DNA from: an uncultured Clostridia bacterium
GTDB lineage: Bacteria > Bacillota > Clostridia > Oscillospirales > Ruminococcaceae
Direction of reading: 5' to 3'
Length of the DNA: 64,000 bases
Assembly (NCBI GenBank): GCA_944382845.1
Contig: CALWNN010000015.1
Span: 60,357-124,356 of the forward strand
The stretch's first letter is position 1. Every line of letters begins with the position of its first letter. Below, in pieces: positions 1-8,261 of this stretch. A program made the position numbers and the translations under genes. The notes beneath the pieces were generated by a model. It saw nothing but the letters and a program-made list of their open reading frames with translations. It ran no database searches and was not told the DNA's origin.

Positions 1-990
1 GTTTTTGAAACTAATTCAATTCTCGTTGGCACTGACGACGAGGAGGGAGTTGACGCTCTTGTGTTGAATGCCGCAAGAAACCTCTCGCTCAACAGTGAAC
101 TTCATAAGAAATTTGACGAGCTTGCACAGCGGCTTAACGCTGTTTCAATTGAGATTTCAGATATTTCCGATGAATTAAGCGGAATAGTTGATTCTCTTGA
201 TATTGACCCCCAAAGATTTGACTGGCTTTCTGACAGAAAAGAGGATATAAGGAAAATAACAAGAAAATACGGTCCTGACTTAAAAGATGTTTTGCAGCTT
301 CTTGAAAGTTCATTATCAGAACTTAATGAACTCCGCAGCAGCGACAGTACTGTTACATCTCTTATTCAGGAACAGCAGCAGCTTTTAAAGGATGTTACAA
401 AGCTTGCTAAGGAACTTTCTGAAAAAAGAAAGGCTGCTGCCGACAGATTTACAAAACAGGTCATTTCAGAACTCGAATTTTTAAATATGCCGAACGTCAA
501 AATCGTTGTTGATTTTAAAACCGGAAAACTTATGGCTGATGGAATGGATATTGTTGAATTTCTTATATCGTCTAACATCGGAGAGGAACCAAAGCCTATA
601 GCTAAAATTGCTTCCGGAGGTGAACTTTCAAGAATAATGCTTGCGCTTAAAAATGTGATTGCCGATAAGGATAATATCCCGACGCTTATTTTTGACGAGA
701 TTGATACAGGCGTAAGTGGAAGAGCAGCTCAGAAAATCGGATTAAAACTTTCCGAAATATCATCCCACAGACAAGTAATATGCGTTACTCATTTAGCACA
801 GATTGCTATTATGGGAGACAATCATATTCTTATTGAAAAGCAGGTTCATGAGGGAAGAACTATAACCAAAGTGCGTACTCTTGAAAATGATGAAAGAAAA
901 TATGAGATCGCAAGAATTATGGGCGGCGATAATGTCAGCGAACTTTTGCTTAAAAACGCTGAGGAAATGCTTTTGAATGCTAAAAAATAA
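1..990 (+). CDS. recN: DNA repair protein RecN, 3' part (5' end outside window)
   Basis: C-terminal part of the SMC-like ATPase RecN, which acts early in double-strand break repair. The frame is open from base 1, so the gene begins before the window; about 329 residues are visible. The coiled-coil return arm is followed by the ABC-type signature IASGGELSRIMLALK and the Walker B stretch LIFDEIDTGVSG, then the usual H-loop region (VTHLAQIA). RecN is normally about 550-570 aa, so roughly the last 60 percent is present. An internal GTG at 61 is not the start, because the same frame continues upstream with RecN-like sequence. A consensus promoter for the next gene begins 10 nt after the stop. Confidence 0.96.
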   Translation, partial: VFETNSILVGTDDEEGVDALVLNAARNLSLNSELHKKFDELAQRLNAVSIEISDISDELSGIVDSLDIDPQRFDWLSDRKEDIRKITRKYGPDLKDVLQLLESSLSELNELRSSDSTVTSLIQEQQQLLKDVTKLAKELSEKRKAAADRFTKQVISELEFLNMPNVKIVVDFKTGKLMADGMDIVEFLISSNIGEEPKPIAKIASGGELSRIMLALKNVIADKDNIPTLIFDEIDTGVSGRAAQKIGLKLSEISSHRQVICVTHLAQIAIMGDNHILIEKQVHEGRTITKVRTLENDERKYEIARIMGGDNVSELLLKNAEEMLLNAKK

Positions 991-999
991 CTTTTTGTG

Positions 1000-1028
1000 T
1001 TGACTCAGATTGATTTATTTGTTATAAT
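1000..1028 (+). promoter_or_regulatory. Sigma-A promoter for tmk
   Basis: TTGACT (1000-1005), a 17-nt spacer and TATAAT (1023-1028). It lies between recN and tmk, so the tmk group has its own promoter. It also shows that an upstream in-frame GTG at 997 cannot be the tmk start. Confidence 0.85.
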
Positions 1029-1068
1029 ACTTTTGTATCTGTATATAAAAAATGTTCGGAGAAGTTTT

Positions 1069-1743
1069 ATGGATAAAGCAAAACTTATTGTTATCGAAGG
1101 ACTTGACGGAAGCGGAAAATCAACTCAGTTTGAAATTATCCGCAGATATTTCAAAGACAAAGGCGTGCCTTGTAAGGCGATAAGCTTTCCTGAGTACGAT
1201 AAACCTTCGTCTGCTCTTGTGAAAATGTATCTTAACGGTGATTTTTCAAAAAATGCCGAAGAAATCAATGCCTATGCCGCATCGAGTTTTTATGCAGTCG
1301 ACAGGTATGCAAGCTATAAGCTATACTGGGAGAAAAACTATAAAAACGGTGAATTAATACTTGCGGCAAGATACGTTACCTCTAATGCTATTTATCAGAT
1401 GGAAAAGCTTCCTGAGGATGAATGGAAAAGCTATCTTGAATGGCTTTCCGATTACGAATATGATAAGCTTGGACTTCCAAGACCGGATATGGTAATTTAT
1501 CTTGATATGCCGGTGGATGTTTCTCAAAAACTGCTTCTTGAAAGATATAAAGGCGATGAGTCAAAGAAAGATATTCACGAGGGTAATATTAAGTTTTTGA
1601 ACAACTGTCGGAAAGCCGCACTTTTTACAGCTGAGAGACAAGGCTGGGAGATTATATCATGTAGTGAAAACGGTTGTGCTTTATCAATTGAAGCAATTTC
1701 CAAAGCAATTAAAGAAAGGTTAGAAAATATTAAGGTCGATTAA
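1069..1743 (+). CDS. tmk: Thymidylate kinase
   Basis: Phosphorylates dTMP to dTDP with ATP, in the cytoplasm. The protein is 224 aa, in the usual range for the family. The P-loop EGLDGSGKST is near the N-terminus, followed by the substrate region with AARYVTSNAIYQ and a late RPDMVIYLDMP strand. The start chosen is ATG 1069, with an SD-like CGGAGAAG 5-12 nt upstream. A longer reading from GTG 997 would begin inside the promoter at 1000-1028 and add residues unlike the family. It is followed 2 nt later by a DUF2156 gene, so the two are probably co-transcribed. Confidence 0.93.
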   Translation: MDKAKLIVIEGLDGSGKSTQFEIIRRYFKDKGVPCKAISFPEYDKPSSALVKMYLNGDFSKNAEEINAYAASSFYAVDRYASYKLYWEKNYKNGELILAARYVTSNAIYQMEKLPEDEWKSYLEWLSDYEYDKLGLPRPDMVIYLDMPVDVSQKLLLERYKGDESKKDIHEGNIKFLNNCRKAALFTAERQGWEIISCSENGCALSIEAISKAIKERLENIKVD

Positions 1744-1745
1744 GT

Positions 1746-2630
1746 ATGCTTGATTTCAGAGAAATAGATATTAAAGACAAGGATTGGATAAACGAACTTC
1801 TTCACAAGTCTGATTTTATGGGATGCGAATATTCATTTGCAAATAATATGGCTTGGAGAAAAATGAGTAATTCATTGATAACTAAGTACAAGGATTTTTA
1901 TATTGTTGGAACTCCTCTTGCAGACGTACCTTCCTTTACGTATCCGGCCGGAGAGGGAGATATAACTGAAGTATTTTCCGAGCTTAAAAAGATATCGGAC
2001 AGCAAGGGTAAACCACTTGTAATAAGTTCAGTTAATAATGAAAATCTCATTAAATTAAAGGAAATTTACGGAGACAGACTTACTGTCAAAACAAACCCTG
2101 ATTATTTCGACTATATATACAATAATATAGATCTTATTGAAATGAAAGGCAAAAAGTTTCACGGAAAAAGAAATCATATCAAACGTTTTAAGGATAATGA
2201 CTGGGAGTTTCGTGAGATAACTGAAAAGGACTTTGATGACTGCATTACCTTTGCCGTTGAATCATATAACAACAGCAACGGACATGACGATTTTTCCGCA
2301 GTTTGCGAACAATTTGCTATCCATACTTTTTTTGATAATTATTATGAGTTTGGTTTAAAGGGAGCAATCTTAAAGCAAAACGGACAAATGGTTGGCTTCA
2401 CCCTCGGAGAACAGCTTAATTCGAATACTTTTGTAGTTCATATTGAAAAAGCGCTTGGATCTGTTCAGGGTGCATATCCTACAATATGTAATGAATTTGC
2501 TAAAATGTGCGCCTCAGAACTTAAATATATAAACAGGGAAGAGGATCTTGGACTTGAAGGACTGAGAAAATCCAAAAGATCTTATAATCCTGCTTTTCTG
2601 CTTGAAAAACACGTTGTAATAATTGTATAA
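1746..2630 (+). CDS. DUF2156 protein (phosphatidylglycerol lysyltransferase C-terminal-like)
   Basis: A 294-aa soluble protein made of two GNAT-like folds, matching the stand-alone DUF2156 / LPG_synthase_C family. Visible hallmarks are GKKFHGKRNHIKRF near residue 135 and the C-terminal block INREEDLGLEGLRKSKRSY followed by FLLEK. Related domains in MprF move an aminoacyl group from tRNA to a lipid, but this protein has no membrane segments, so a lipid substrate should not be assumed. It begins 2 nt after tmk with little room for an SD, which suggests translational coupling. The family assignment is good; the substrate is unknown. Confidence 0.85.
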   Translation: MLDFREIDIKDKDWINELLHKSDFMGCEYSFANNMAWRKMSNSLITKYKDFYIVGTPLADVPSFTYPAGEGDITEVFSELKKISDSKGKPLVISSVNNENLIKLKEIYGDRLTVKTNPDYFDYIYNNIDLIEMKGKKFHGKRNHIKRFKDNDWEFREITEKDFDDCITFAVESYNNSNGHDDFSAVCEQFAIHTFFDNYYEFGLKGAILKQNGQMVGFTLGEQLNSNTFVVHIEKALGSVQGAYPTICNEFAKMCASELKYINREEDLGLEGLRKSKRSYNPAFLLEKHVVIIV

Positions 2631-2656
2631 AATATGATTCGAAGGGAAGTTTTAAA

Positions 2657-3199
2657 ATGATCTATGTATTTCTTGCTGAAGGTTTTGAAGAAGTCGAGGC
2701 TCTTACTCCGGTTGACATTTTAAGACGTGCAGGAAAGGAAGTCTGCACAGTGGGAATTGGCTCCCAGATAATTAAAGGATCACATGGAATTTCAGTTGTG
2801 TGCGACAGCGATAACGGTATTTTTAAATGTGATGATAACGTTGAAATGATAATTCTTCCTGGAGGTATGCCGGGAACACTTAATCTTGAAGCTGATAAAA
2901 CCGTTCAGGAAGCAATAGACTATTGCATTAATAACGACAAATACATTGCTGCTATCTGTGCCGCTCCTTCAGTTTTAGGTCATAAGGGAATACTTGTAGG
3001 TAAGAACGCCACTTGCTTTCCCGGATTTGAAAAGGAGCTTACAGGTGCTTCATATACTGGCGAGCTTGTGACAGTTGACGGAAATATCATAACGGGTAAG
3101 GGTGCAGGTGCTGCAATGAAATTCGCTCTGAAGCTTGCTGAGATAATGACAACCGTTGAGAAAGCACATAGCCTTGAGGCTTCACTTCAATGCAAATAA
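2657..3199 (+). CDS. DJ-1/PfpI family protein
   Basis: A 180-aa single-domain protein of the DJ-1/YajL subgroup. The N-terminal EGFEEVEALTPVDILRRAG carries the conserved Glu, and AAICAAPSVLG near residue 100 carries the nucleophile-elbow Cys. Relatives have been described as stress-protective chaperones, deglycases or glyoxalases; which activity applies cannot be read from sequence. The SD GAAGGGAAG is well placed before ATG 2657. The 3' end overlaps the next start by 10 nt, consistent with one transcript. Confidence 0.9.
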   Translation: MIYVFLAEGFEEVEALTPVDILRRAGKEVCTVGIGSQIIKGSHGISVVCDSDNGIFKCDDNVEMIILPGGMPGTLNLEADKTVQEAIDYCINNDKYIAAICAAPSVLGHKGILVGKNATCFPGFEKELTGASYTGELVTVDGNIITGKGAGAAMKFALKLAEIMTTVEKAHSLEASLQCK

Positions 3200-3768
3200 A
3201 CTTCTTAGATACAAAAAAAGCTCAGCGAGATTTTGTTCGTGAACAAAGAAAGCTTTTTGCAGGTGAACAAAAGCAGGAGGCAGACTTTAATATTTTCAAG
3301 AATCTCCTGTCTTTGTCCGAAATTAATGGTAGTAAGGTTTTTCTTACTTATATTTCCGTCGGATTTGAAACCGATACAAGAAGTCTTATTCAGTATTTTT
3401 TTGATAATAAAAATTCAGTTGCTGTACCCAAATGCGGCAGCGAGGGGAAAATGGATTTTTATAAAATTAATAATTTTAATGACCTTGTTCAGACCGGATT
3501 CGGGATATTAGAACCTGTTCCGAATATTAAAAATAAAATCAGTGATTTTTCTGACTGTATTTGTATTACTCCCGGTATGTGCTTTGACAGAAACGGTTTC
3601 AGAATTGGCTATGGCGGCGGATTTTACGACAGGTTTTTTGCTTTGCACAATGAAGTCCTTAAAATCGGTTTGTGCTATGAAAAATTCCTTACTGATAAAA
3701 TAGAAAGGGATCAATTTGATTTGCCTGTGGATATTGTTGTTACCGATAAACATATCATCCGCATTTAA
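3190..3768 (+). CDS. 5-formyltetrahydrofolate cyclo-ligase
   Basis: Converts 5-formyl-THF to 5,10-methenyl-THF using ATP, returning stored folate to the one-carbon pool. The protein is 192 aa, the usual size. The clearest hallmark is the nucleotide/folate motif RIGYGGGFYDRF near residue 140, preceded by a CITPGMCFDRNG strand. The ATG lies inside the end of the DJ-1 gene (10-nt overlap). Folate genes recur in the window: fmt at 31147 and a THF-riboswitch-controlled folT at 54372. Confidence 0.92.
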   Translation: MQINFLDTKKAQRDFVREQRKLFAGEQKQEADFNIFKNLLSLSEINGSKVFLTYISVGFETDTRSLIQYFFDNKNSVAVPKCGSEGKMDFYKINNFNDLVQTGFGILEPVPNIKNKISDFSDCICITPGMCFDRNGFRIGYGGGFYDRFFALHNEVLKIGLCYEKFLTDKIERDQFDLPVDIVVTDKHIIRI

Positions 3769-3794
3769 AATAATTACGAAAGAAAGGGATAGCT

Positions 3795-5213
3795 ATGAGC
3801 ATTAATGACAACGATATTAATGATATCCTTAATGAATTTAGTTCAAGATCAAATGATAAATCAAAAGACGAAGATGTTGATGACAATGATCTTGATATTA
3901 TTCTCGGAGATGGAAAAAAGCCTGATAATAATTCTTATGATAATGAAATCAATGATGAGGGCGATCACTCTGAAAATATTTCTGAGAAAATCAAGTCCGA
4001 TATTGACAATTCTGAAGAAGAAACCCATACTGACAGCGAAATAGCGGATTCCACTGATTCTGATAAAAATATAATTGATATAAAAAAATCTGAAACAATT
4101 GATGATAAGGCAAAAAAACCGAAAAAAAAGAAAAAGAAAAGAAAATCAAGAGTAAACAGTTCTATTTTTGTGGCTCTTATCGTTGTATGTATTGTTCTTA
4201 CAATTTCCTTTGTGATTGCTGTTTTCGGAATTAACCTAGGAATGGAATATCTTGGCATAGGTAAAAAGGACGTTGAGATAACGTTAAATATTCCAAGCGG
4301 GTCCAATTCAAACGATATTGCAAAAATCCTCAAAGAAAACGGAATAATTGAGAACGAAACTCTTTTCAAGCTTACACTTAAACTTAAAAATGACGGCGGA
4401 AATTTAAAGCCCGGTGATATTACTTTAAAACCGGTTATGGGATACGATGCAATAATTGAAGCTTTATGCGAAACAAGGGAATCTTATGACCAGGTAACCA
4501 TAACATTCCCTGAGGGAATTTCTCTCTATGAGGTGGCACAACTTTTACAAGAAAACGGAGTATGTTCTTCTGAGGAATTTATATACGAGTTCAATACTGA
4601 TAAATTTGGCTACGAATACGAGGACGCAATAACAACCTCCGCTAAAAAGTTCTATAAGTTTGAAGGCTTTTTCTTCCCGGATACATATTCCTTCTACGTT
4701 GAAGATTCGGCTTATAATGTTACAAAAAATATGCGCGCCCATTTTGAAAAGGTAATGCAGGATAATAATCTTTACAATAAAATAGAACAGACCGGAATGA
4801 CAATAGAAGAAGTGATTACTCTTGCCTCTGTTGTTCAGGCTGAGGCTGCAAATTCAGAGGATATGAAAAATGTTGCTTCTGTTTTTATTAACAGACTTAA
4901 TAATCCCAATGAATTTCCAAAGCTTCAATCGGATGCTACAGATAATTATTTTACAAATGTAATCGCTCCTCAAAACGGCGACTCAACATCACTTGCAATG
5001 TTTGAGGATGCTTATAACACTTATGTTTGTGACGGACTTCCTGCCGGAGCAATAGGAAATCCGGGACTTGATGCAATTCTTGCTGTAGTTGACGCACCGA
5101 AAACAAATTATTTCTACTTCTGTTCCGATCTTGAAACAAGAGAGTGTTTCTTTGCCGAAACTCTTGAAGAACATACAGAAAATCTTAAAAAGGCTGGGCT
5201 TTCAGATGAATGA
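3795..5213 (+). CDS. mltG: Endolytic transglycosylase MltG with long acidic cytoplasmic N-terminus
   Basis: Membrane-anchored YceG-family enzyme that cuts nascent peptidoglycan strands and is thought to set glycan length. It is 472 aa. Residues 1-108 are very rich in Asp, Glu, Asn and Ser; a Lys/Arg run (about 109-119) precedes a single membrane helix (about 123-145), then the extracellular LysM-like and catalytic parts. The catalytic Glu should be the one in ASVVQAEAANSED. The C-terminal motif LPAGAIGNPGLDAI is typical. The acidic tail is absent from many MltG proteins. The stop overlaps the start of the U32 gene. Confidence 0.92.
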   Translation: MSINDNDINDILNEFSSRSNDKSKDEDVDDNDLDIILGDGKKPDNNSYDNEINDEGDHSENISEKIKSDIDNSEEETHTDSEIADSTDSDKNIIDIKKSETIDDKAKKPKKKKKKRKSRVNSSIFVALIVVCIVLTISFVIAVFGINLGMEYLGIGKKDVEITLNIPSGSNSNDIAKILKENGIIENETLFKLTLKLKNDGGNLKPGDITLKPVMGYDAIIEALCETRESYDQVTITFPEGISLYEVAQLLQENGVCSSEEFIYEFNTDKFGYEYEDAITTSAKKFYKFEGFFFPDTYSFYVEDSAYNVTKNMRAHFEKVMQDNNLYNKIEQTGMTIEEVITLASVVQAEAANSEDMKNVASVFINRLNNPNEFPKLQSDATDNYFTNVIAPQNGDSTSLAMFEDAYNTYVCDGLPAGAIGNPGLDAILAVVDAPKTNYFYFCSDLETRECFFAETLEEHTENLKKAGLSDE

Positions 5214-6432
5214 TTTTAATATGCTTGAAGTTTTATCCCCTGTGGGGGATATGGACAGACTGTATGCGGCTCTTGATTACGGAGCCAACGCAGTTTATCT
5301 CGGAGGACAGATGTTCGGAATGAGAGCCGCTCCAAAAAATTTTACAGCAGATACTTTGAAAACTGCGGTAAGCGAAGCTCACAAAAGAGGAGTTAAAGTC
5401 TACCTTACCTGCAACACTTTACCGAGAAATAATGAAATTATTCACTTTGATGAATTTCTTGAACAGGCTGTCGAAGCTGATGTTGACGCAATGATAGCTA
5501 ATGATATTGGTGTATTTTCTCTTATTAAAAGAAAAGCTCCTCAAATGGATATTCATGCTTCAACCCAAACGGGAATTGTAAATTTTGTTACAGCAAACGA
5601 GTTTTATAATATGGGCGCCAAGAGAGTTGTACTTGCAAGAGAACTTTCACTTGAAGAAATATCCGAAATAAGAGCAAAAACTCCAAAAGATCTTGAAATA
5701 GAATGTTTTGTTCACGGTGCGATGTGCGTAAGCTTCAGTGGAAGATGCTTGCTTTCAAACTACCTTGTAAATCGTGACGCAAACAGAGGCGAGTGTGCTC
5801 AGCCCTGTCGCTGGGGTTATCATCTTATGGAAGAAAAAAGGCACAACGAATTTTATCCGATTTTTGAGGACGAAAAGGGAACATATATTTTAAATGCTAA
5901 GGACCTTTGTATGATAGACCATATTGACAAGCTTGCCCAGGCAGGAGTTAATAGCTTTAAGATAGAGGGCAGAGCAAAGTCAGACTACTATGTTTCTATA
6001 GTTACTAACGCTTACCGTAAAGCAATGGATTTTTATAAAGAAAATCCATATAATTTCAAGGAACTTCCAACTTGGATCAGAGATGAGGTTTTTAAGGTTT
6101 CACACAGAGATTATTGTACCGGTTTTTTCTTTGGACATCCAAAGGACTGTCAATATTACGAAAACAGCGGATATATAAGAAATTATGATGTTGTTGGATT
6201 TGTTACAAAATGCGAAAACGGACTGATTTACGGTGAGCAGAGAAACAAGTTCAACAAGGGCGATACGATTGAAATAATTTCACCTGTGAGTGAGCCGATT
6301 GAGTTAAAAGCGGAGCATATTTTTGATGAAAACGGTGAAGAAATTGAAACTGCAAACCATGCAACTATGAAGTTCTCCATAAAAAGTGATCTTGTTTTTC
6401 CCGAAAGATCAATTATCAGAATGAAAAAATAA
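5206..6432 (+). CDS. U32 family peptidase (collagenase-like)
   Basis: A 408-aa U32 protein. Hallmarks are LSPVGDMDRLYAALDYGAN at the N-terminus, the Cys-containing SGRCLLSNYL and RGECAQPCRWGY. Some U32 relatives act with Fe-S clusters in tRNA or ubiquinone hydroxylation rather than as proteases, so the named activity is uncertain. ATG 5206 overlaps the mltG stop (ATGAATGA), a coupling overlap. A frame open from 5089 would lie deep inside mltG and is rejected. The gene is closed by a strong terminator. Confidence 0.9.
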   Translation: MNDFNMLEVLSPVGDMDRLYAALDYGANAVYLGGQMFGMRAAPKNFTADTLKTAVSEAHKRGVKVYLTCNTLPRNNEIIHFDEFLEQAVEADVDAMIANDIGVFSLIKRKAPQMDIHASTQTGIVNFVTANEFYNMGAKRVVLARELSLEEISEIRAKTPKDLEIECFVHGAMCVSFSGRCLLSNYLVNRDANRGECAQPCRWGYHLMEEKRHNEFYPIFEDEKGTYILNAKDLCMIDHIDKLAQAGVNSFKIEGRAKSDYYVSIVTNAYRKAMDFYKENPYNFKELPTWIRDEVFKVSHRDYCTGFFFGHPKDCQYYENSGYIRNYDVVGFVTKCENGLIYGEQRNKFNKGDTIEIISPVSEPIELKAEHIFDENGEEIETANHATMKFSIKSDLVFPERSIIRMKK

Positions 6433-6465
6433 AAAGCAGAGGAATTTATTTTCTTCTGCTTTTTG
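6431..6465 (+). terminator. Intrinsic terminator after the U32 gene
   Basis: A 14-bp stem (6431-6444 with 6451-6464, one G-U pair), loop TTTATT, ending in five T. It overlaps the last base of the U32 stop codon. The A-rich 5' arm also allows termination of minus-strand transcription from the decayed operon. Confidence 0.85.
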
Positions 6466-6469
6466 TTAT

Positions 6470-6811
6470 TTACTTCTTTATTTCACCTGTCAGACTGATT
6501 ATTTCCGGGGCAATTTTTTCCCAAAGCTCCTTCAGAATCTTTTAGTAAACAGGATAAGCGACATAAATCAGAATAGTACACGGTATACCCAAACATATTC
6601 CGGAAATGTGATTTATCCACTCAAGACACAGTGACATTCCAAGTTCCATTTAAAGATTCCTATAGTTAAGCTGTACCTGTTGCTATATTTGTTACACTTT
6701 ACCAAGGCGATGTAGCTTTACTATTTTGTTTTTTTCCTTATCAACATATTTGATTCGTATTTTTTCTTGTTCTTTTGCAGAATAGGTGTACACAAACTCA
6801 TTATAATTCAA
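6470..6811 (-). pseudogene. Broken small membrane protein, last gene of a decaying operon
   Basis: No long open frame remains, but hand translation of the minus strand gives a coherent protein in pieces. It starts at a TTG (6811) with NYNEFVYTYSAKEQEK and continues to IVKLHRLGK, shifts frame to SVTNIATGTA, shifts again to MELGMSLCLEWINHISG, hits an in-frame TAA at 6544-6542, then resumes with ILKELWEKIAPEIISLTGE up to TAA 6472-6470. The full span is 342 nt, a multiple of three, so the shifts compensate and overall length is kept. The layout (charged N-terminus, two membrane segments, charged tail) fits a small membrane protein family I recall from Clostridia but cannot name. Function unknown. 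Confidence 0.7.
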
Positions 6812-7165
6812 GGTCTGCCTTCTTTTCTAATTGATGTAGTTTTTTATTTGAAACAATTTTAATAATTACTGCCGTTACGACTACCAAAAGCAGACTATTC
6901 CTCCTGCTATTGCATTCATTCTGCGCTGATATGCTTGCCCGGAAGTGTCAAATGCTGAAAACATTGCAGTCTGCAGAGCAAACATTGACATTAACGCACC
7001 TGCAAGGCTAAGTATTTTTGCACATGAAATTATTGGATTGTTTATCTTTGAATATTTAATAACATTTACACTTGCATTTATCAGACAATAAACGGTAAAA
7101 ACGCTTGATATCAGTTTAAAACATTGACTAAAAAACGAAATATCAAGCGCTTTATGGTGTGTTAT
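6801..7165 (-). pseudogene. Broken membrane protein, N-terminal part lost
   Basis: The minus strand is open from 7165 and encodes membrane-type sequence (for example LISSVFTVYCLINAS and AGALMSMFALQTAMF) until TAG 6883-6881. Shifting frame by one base at that point restores LLVVVTAVIIKIVSNKK and a Lys/Glu-rich tail ending at TAA 6803-6801. The piece looks like the C-terminal half of a larger polytopic protein; no start or N-terminal half is present, and the upstream edge lies near a 10-bp inverted repeat (7102-7111 and 7140-7149). Its end overlaps the start of the next broken gene by 11 nt. Function unknown. Confidence 0.68.
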
Positions 7166-7200
7166 CTAAGACTAATTGCAATCCGACAAACAGTCAGTTG

Positions 7201-7438
7201 TTATATTTTAGAATTATTATTTTTTTCGGAAAGACGTTTTTTAGCGTCCTCAACAGTTTCGCCGTCATTTGTAAGAAAACTGTCTACAAATTTATCTTCA
7301 ACTTTTTTTGTATGCTCCGACAACTCCGTTTTCAACTTTTATATAAGTTTCAACAACGCCGTTTTCAATCGCCTTATACGCACCTGTAACCTTTTCTTCT
7401 ATTTTTTTGTTTGCATTTACGAGTTTTGATTTTGACAT
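7201..7438 (-). pseudogene. Small GAYK-repeat protein with one frameshift
   Basis: ATG 7438 follows a perfect SD (GGAGGT) located at the end of the previous gene. The frame reads MSKSKLVNANKKIEE and then two near-repeats, VTGAYKAIENG and VVGAYKK, before a stop. A one-base shift in the A-run (AAAAAAA) restores VEDKFVDSFLTNDGETVED and a tail ending at TAA 7203-7201. The span of 238 nt equals 79 codons plus one base, the exact footprint of a single-base indel. Intact relatives, as I recall them, are small proteins with repeated KKIE-G-VVG-YK units; their role is unknown. Programmed slippage at the A-run is possible but unsupported, since two neighbours are also broken. Confidence 0.7.
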
Positions 7439-7444
7439 TATAAA

Positions 7445-7537
7445 TTACCTCCATGAACTGTTTTTTATCAGTAAGCAAGCCATTACTGCGGAAAACGACC
7501 CTAATATCATAGTGATTACAATAAGTATTCTTTTCAT
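7445..7537 (-). CDS. 30-residue single-pass membrane peptide
   Basis: The ATG (7537-7535) overlaps the stop of the upstream gene as TAATG, a strong coupling arrangement. The product is 30 aa: Met-Lys-Arg, then one hydrophobic helix (ILIVITMILGSFSAVMACLL), then a short polar end. The last codons carry the GGAGG that serves as SD for the next gene. The position between two genes of the same operon and the coupling support a real gene; the function is unknown. Confidence 0.6.
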   Translation of the reverse strand: MKRILIVITMILGSFSAVMACLLIKNSSWR

Positions 7538-7908
7538 TACTTTAATCCTTTTATCATTGGTATAATTCCCAAAAGAAGTGCAATGCCTAAAATTCCGACA
7601 ATAATTCCGGGTATCATAAGATTGCTCCATACCATTGTCATGCACATTCCGACTCCGAATATTATTATGGATACAATACAGTATATGATTATTCCAACAG
7701 TTTTTCCGTTAATACTAATTGTTGGAGCGTTGGTCATTTTCCTGCGGATAAAAATCATTGAAATAAGAATTATAATTCCGATCAGACCGCAACAAATTCC
7801 CTGATTTAATGCATTCCATTCCGGAAGAAGTGCCATACACATTCCGAGGGAAAAAATAAGCCCTCCGATAGTTGACATAACAAGTGTAACAAAATTCTCT
7901 TTTTTCAT
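7537..7908 (-). CDS. Four-helix small membrane protein, first gene of decaying operon
   Basis: A 123-aa protein with four predicted membrane helices in two similar halves; both halves carry a GMCM motif (SLGMCMALLPEW and GVGMCMTMVW). The SD GGAGGT precedes ATG 7908, and a TATAAT-type -10 (complement of 7952-7957) lies about 45 nt upstream with a poor -35. It is the only full-length gene, with the 30-aa peptide, of a five-gene minus-strand operon whose other three members are broken. The second half resembles the remains of the last gene of the operon, suggesting they are paralogues. Function unknown. Confidence 0.72.
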   Translation of the reverse strand: MKKENFVTLVMSTIGGLIFSLGMCMALLPEWNALNQGICCGLIGIIILISMIFIRRKMTNAPTISINGKTVGIIIYCIVSIIIFGVGMCMTMVWSNLMIPGIIVGILGIALLLGIIPMIKGLK

Positions 7909-8043
7909 AGTGATTACCTCCTTAAATTTTCAGATTTATTTATCTGTTGATATTATATTAAGTTAGTATGATTTGAGAAATGTTTGAGATTTGTTAGAGA
8001 AATATTAAAACAATGGACTATGTAACGTTGTTTTTTTAAATGC

Positions 8044-8147
8044 AACCAAGTCGCCGATCTCCTCATGCCTTAACGGCAGATCTGCTAATCATTTAGCAGG
8101 TTGTGCCTCATTGTTTGGCAGGTCTGCCTCCTATGGGAGGCGGGGTC
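8044..8147. repeat. Multi-hairpin repeat, copy 1
   Basis: Four short hairpins in a row: TGCC/GGCA (8066-8078), CTGCTAA/TTAGCAG (8082-8099), TGCC/GGCA (8104-8120) and GCCTCC/GGAGGC (8126-8141), each followed by a GATCT- or GGTCT-like linker. The leader AACCAAGTCGCCGATCTCC is shared, with few changes, with copy 2 at 8529. No ORF covers it. It resembles REP-type intergenic repeats. Confidence 0.6.
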
Positions 8148-8197
8148 TATTCAGTCTTTCAGTGGGTGTGATAATCCCCAACTGAAAGACTGAATAG
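8147..8197. repeat. 17-bp perfect inverted repeat
   Basis: Arms at 8147-8163 and 8181-8197 are perfectly complementary (CTATTCAGTCTTTCAGT and its reverse complement); a GGG/CCC pair in the loop can extend the stem. It abuts the hairpin array directly. It has no T-run, so it is not a simple terminator. Confidence 0.7.
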
Positions 8198-8224
8198 CAA
8201 ACTTTGACGATTTAAAAATACAAA

Positions 8225-8261
8225 GGGAAAAAGCCGATCTTTTGCACAAGACCGGCTTTGA
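8225..8261 (-). terminator. Terminator-like hairpin facing minus strand
   Basis: AAAGCCGATCTT pairs with AAGACCGGCTTT (one mismatch-type pair), with a T-run when read on the minus strand. No convincing minus-strand gene ends here, so it may close an unannotated transcript from about 8.3-8.5 kb or be part of the repeat block. Confidence 0.5.

Noticed and set aside
7124-7429. 101-residue plus-strand frame rich in Phe and Ser
   Set aside because: It is antisense to the two broken genes of the minus operon and its composition is that of a complement of A-rich coding DNA.
7201-7438. Programmed frameshift in the A-run
   Set aside because: No stimulatory structure or internal SD was seen, and two neighbouring genes are also broken, so mutation is the simpler reading.
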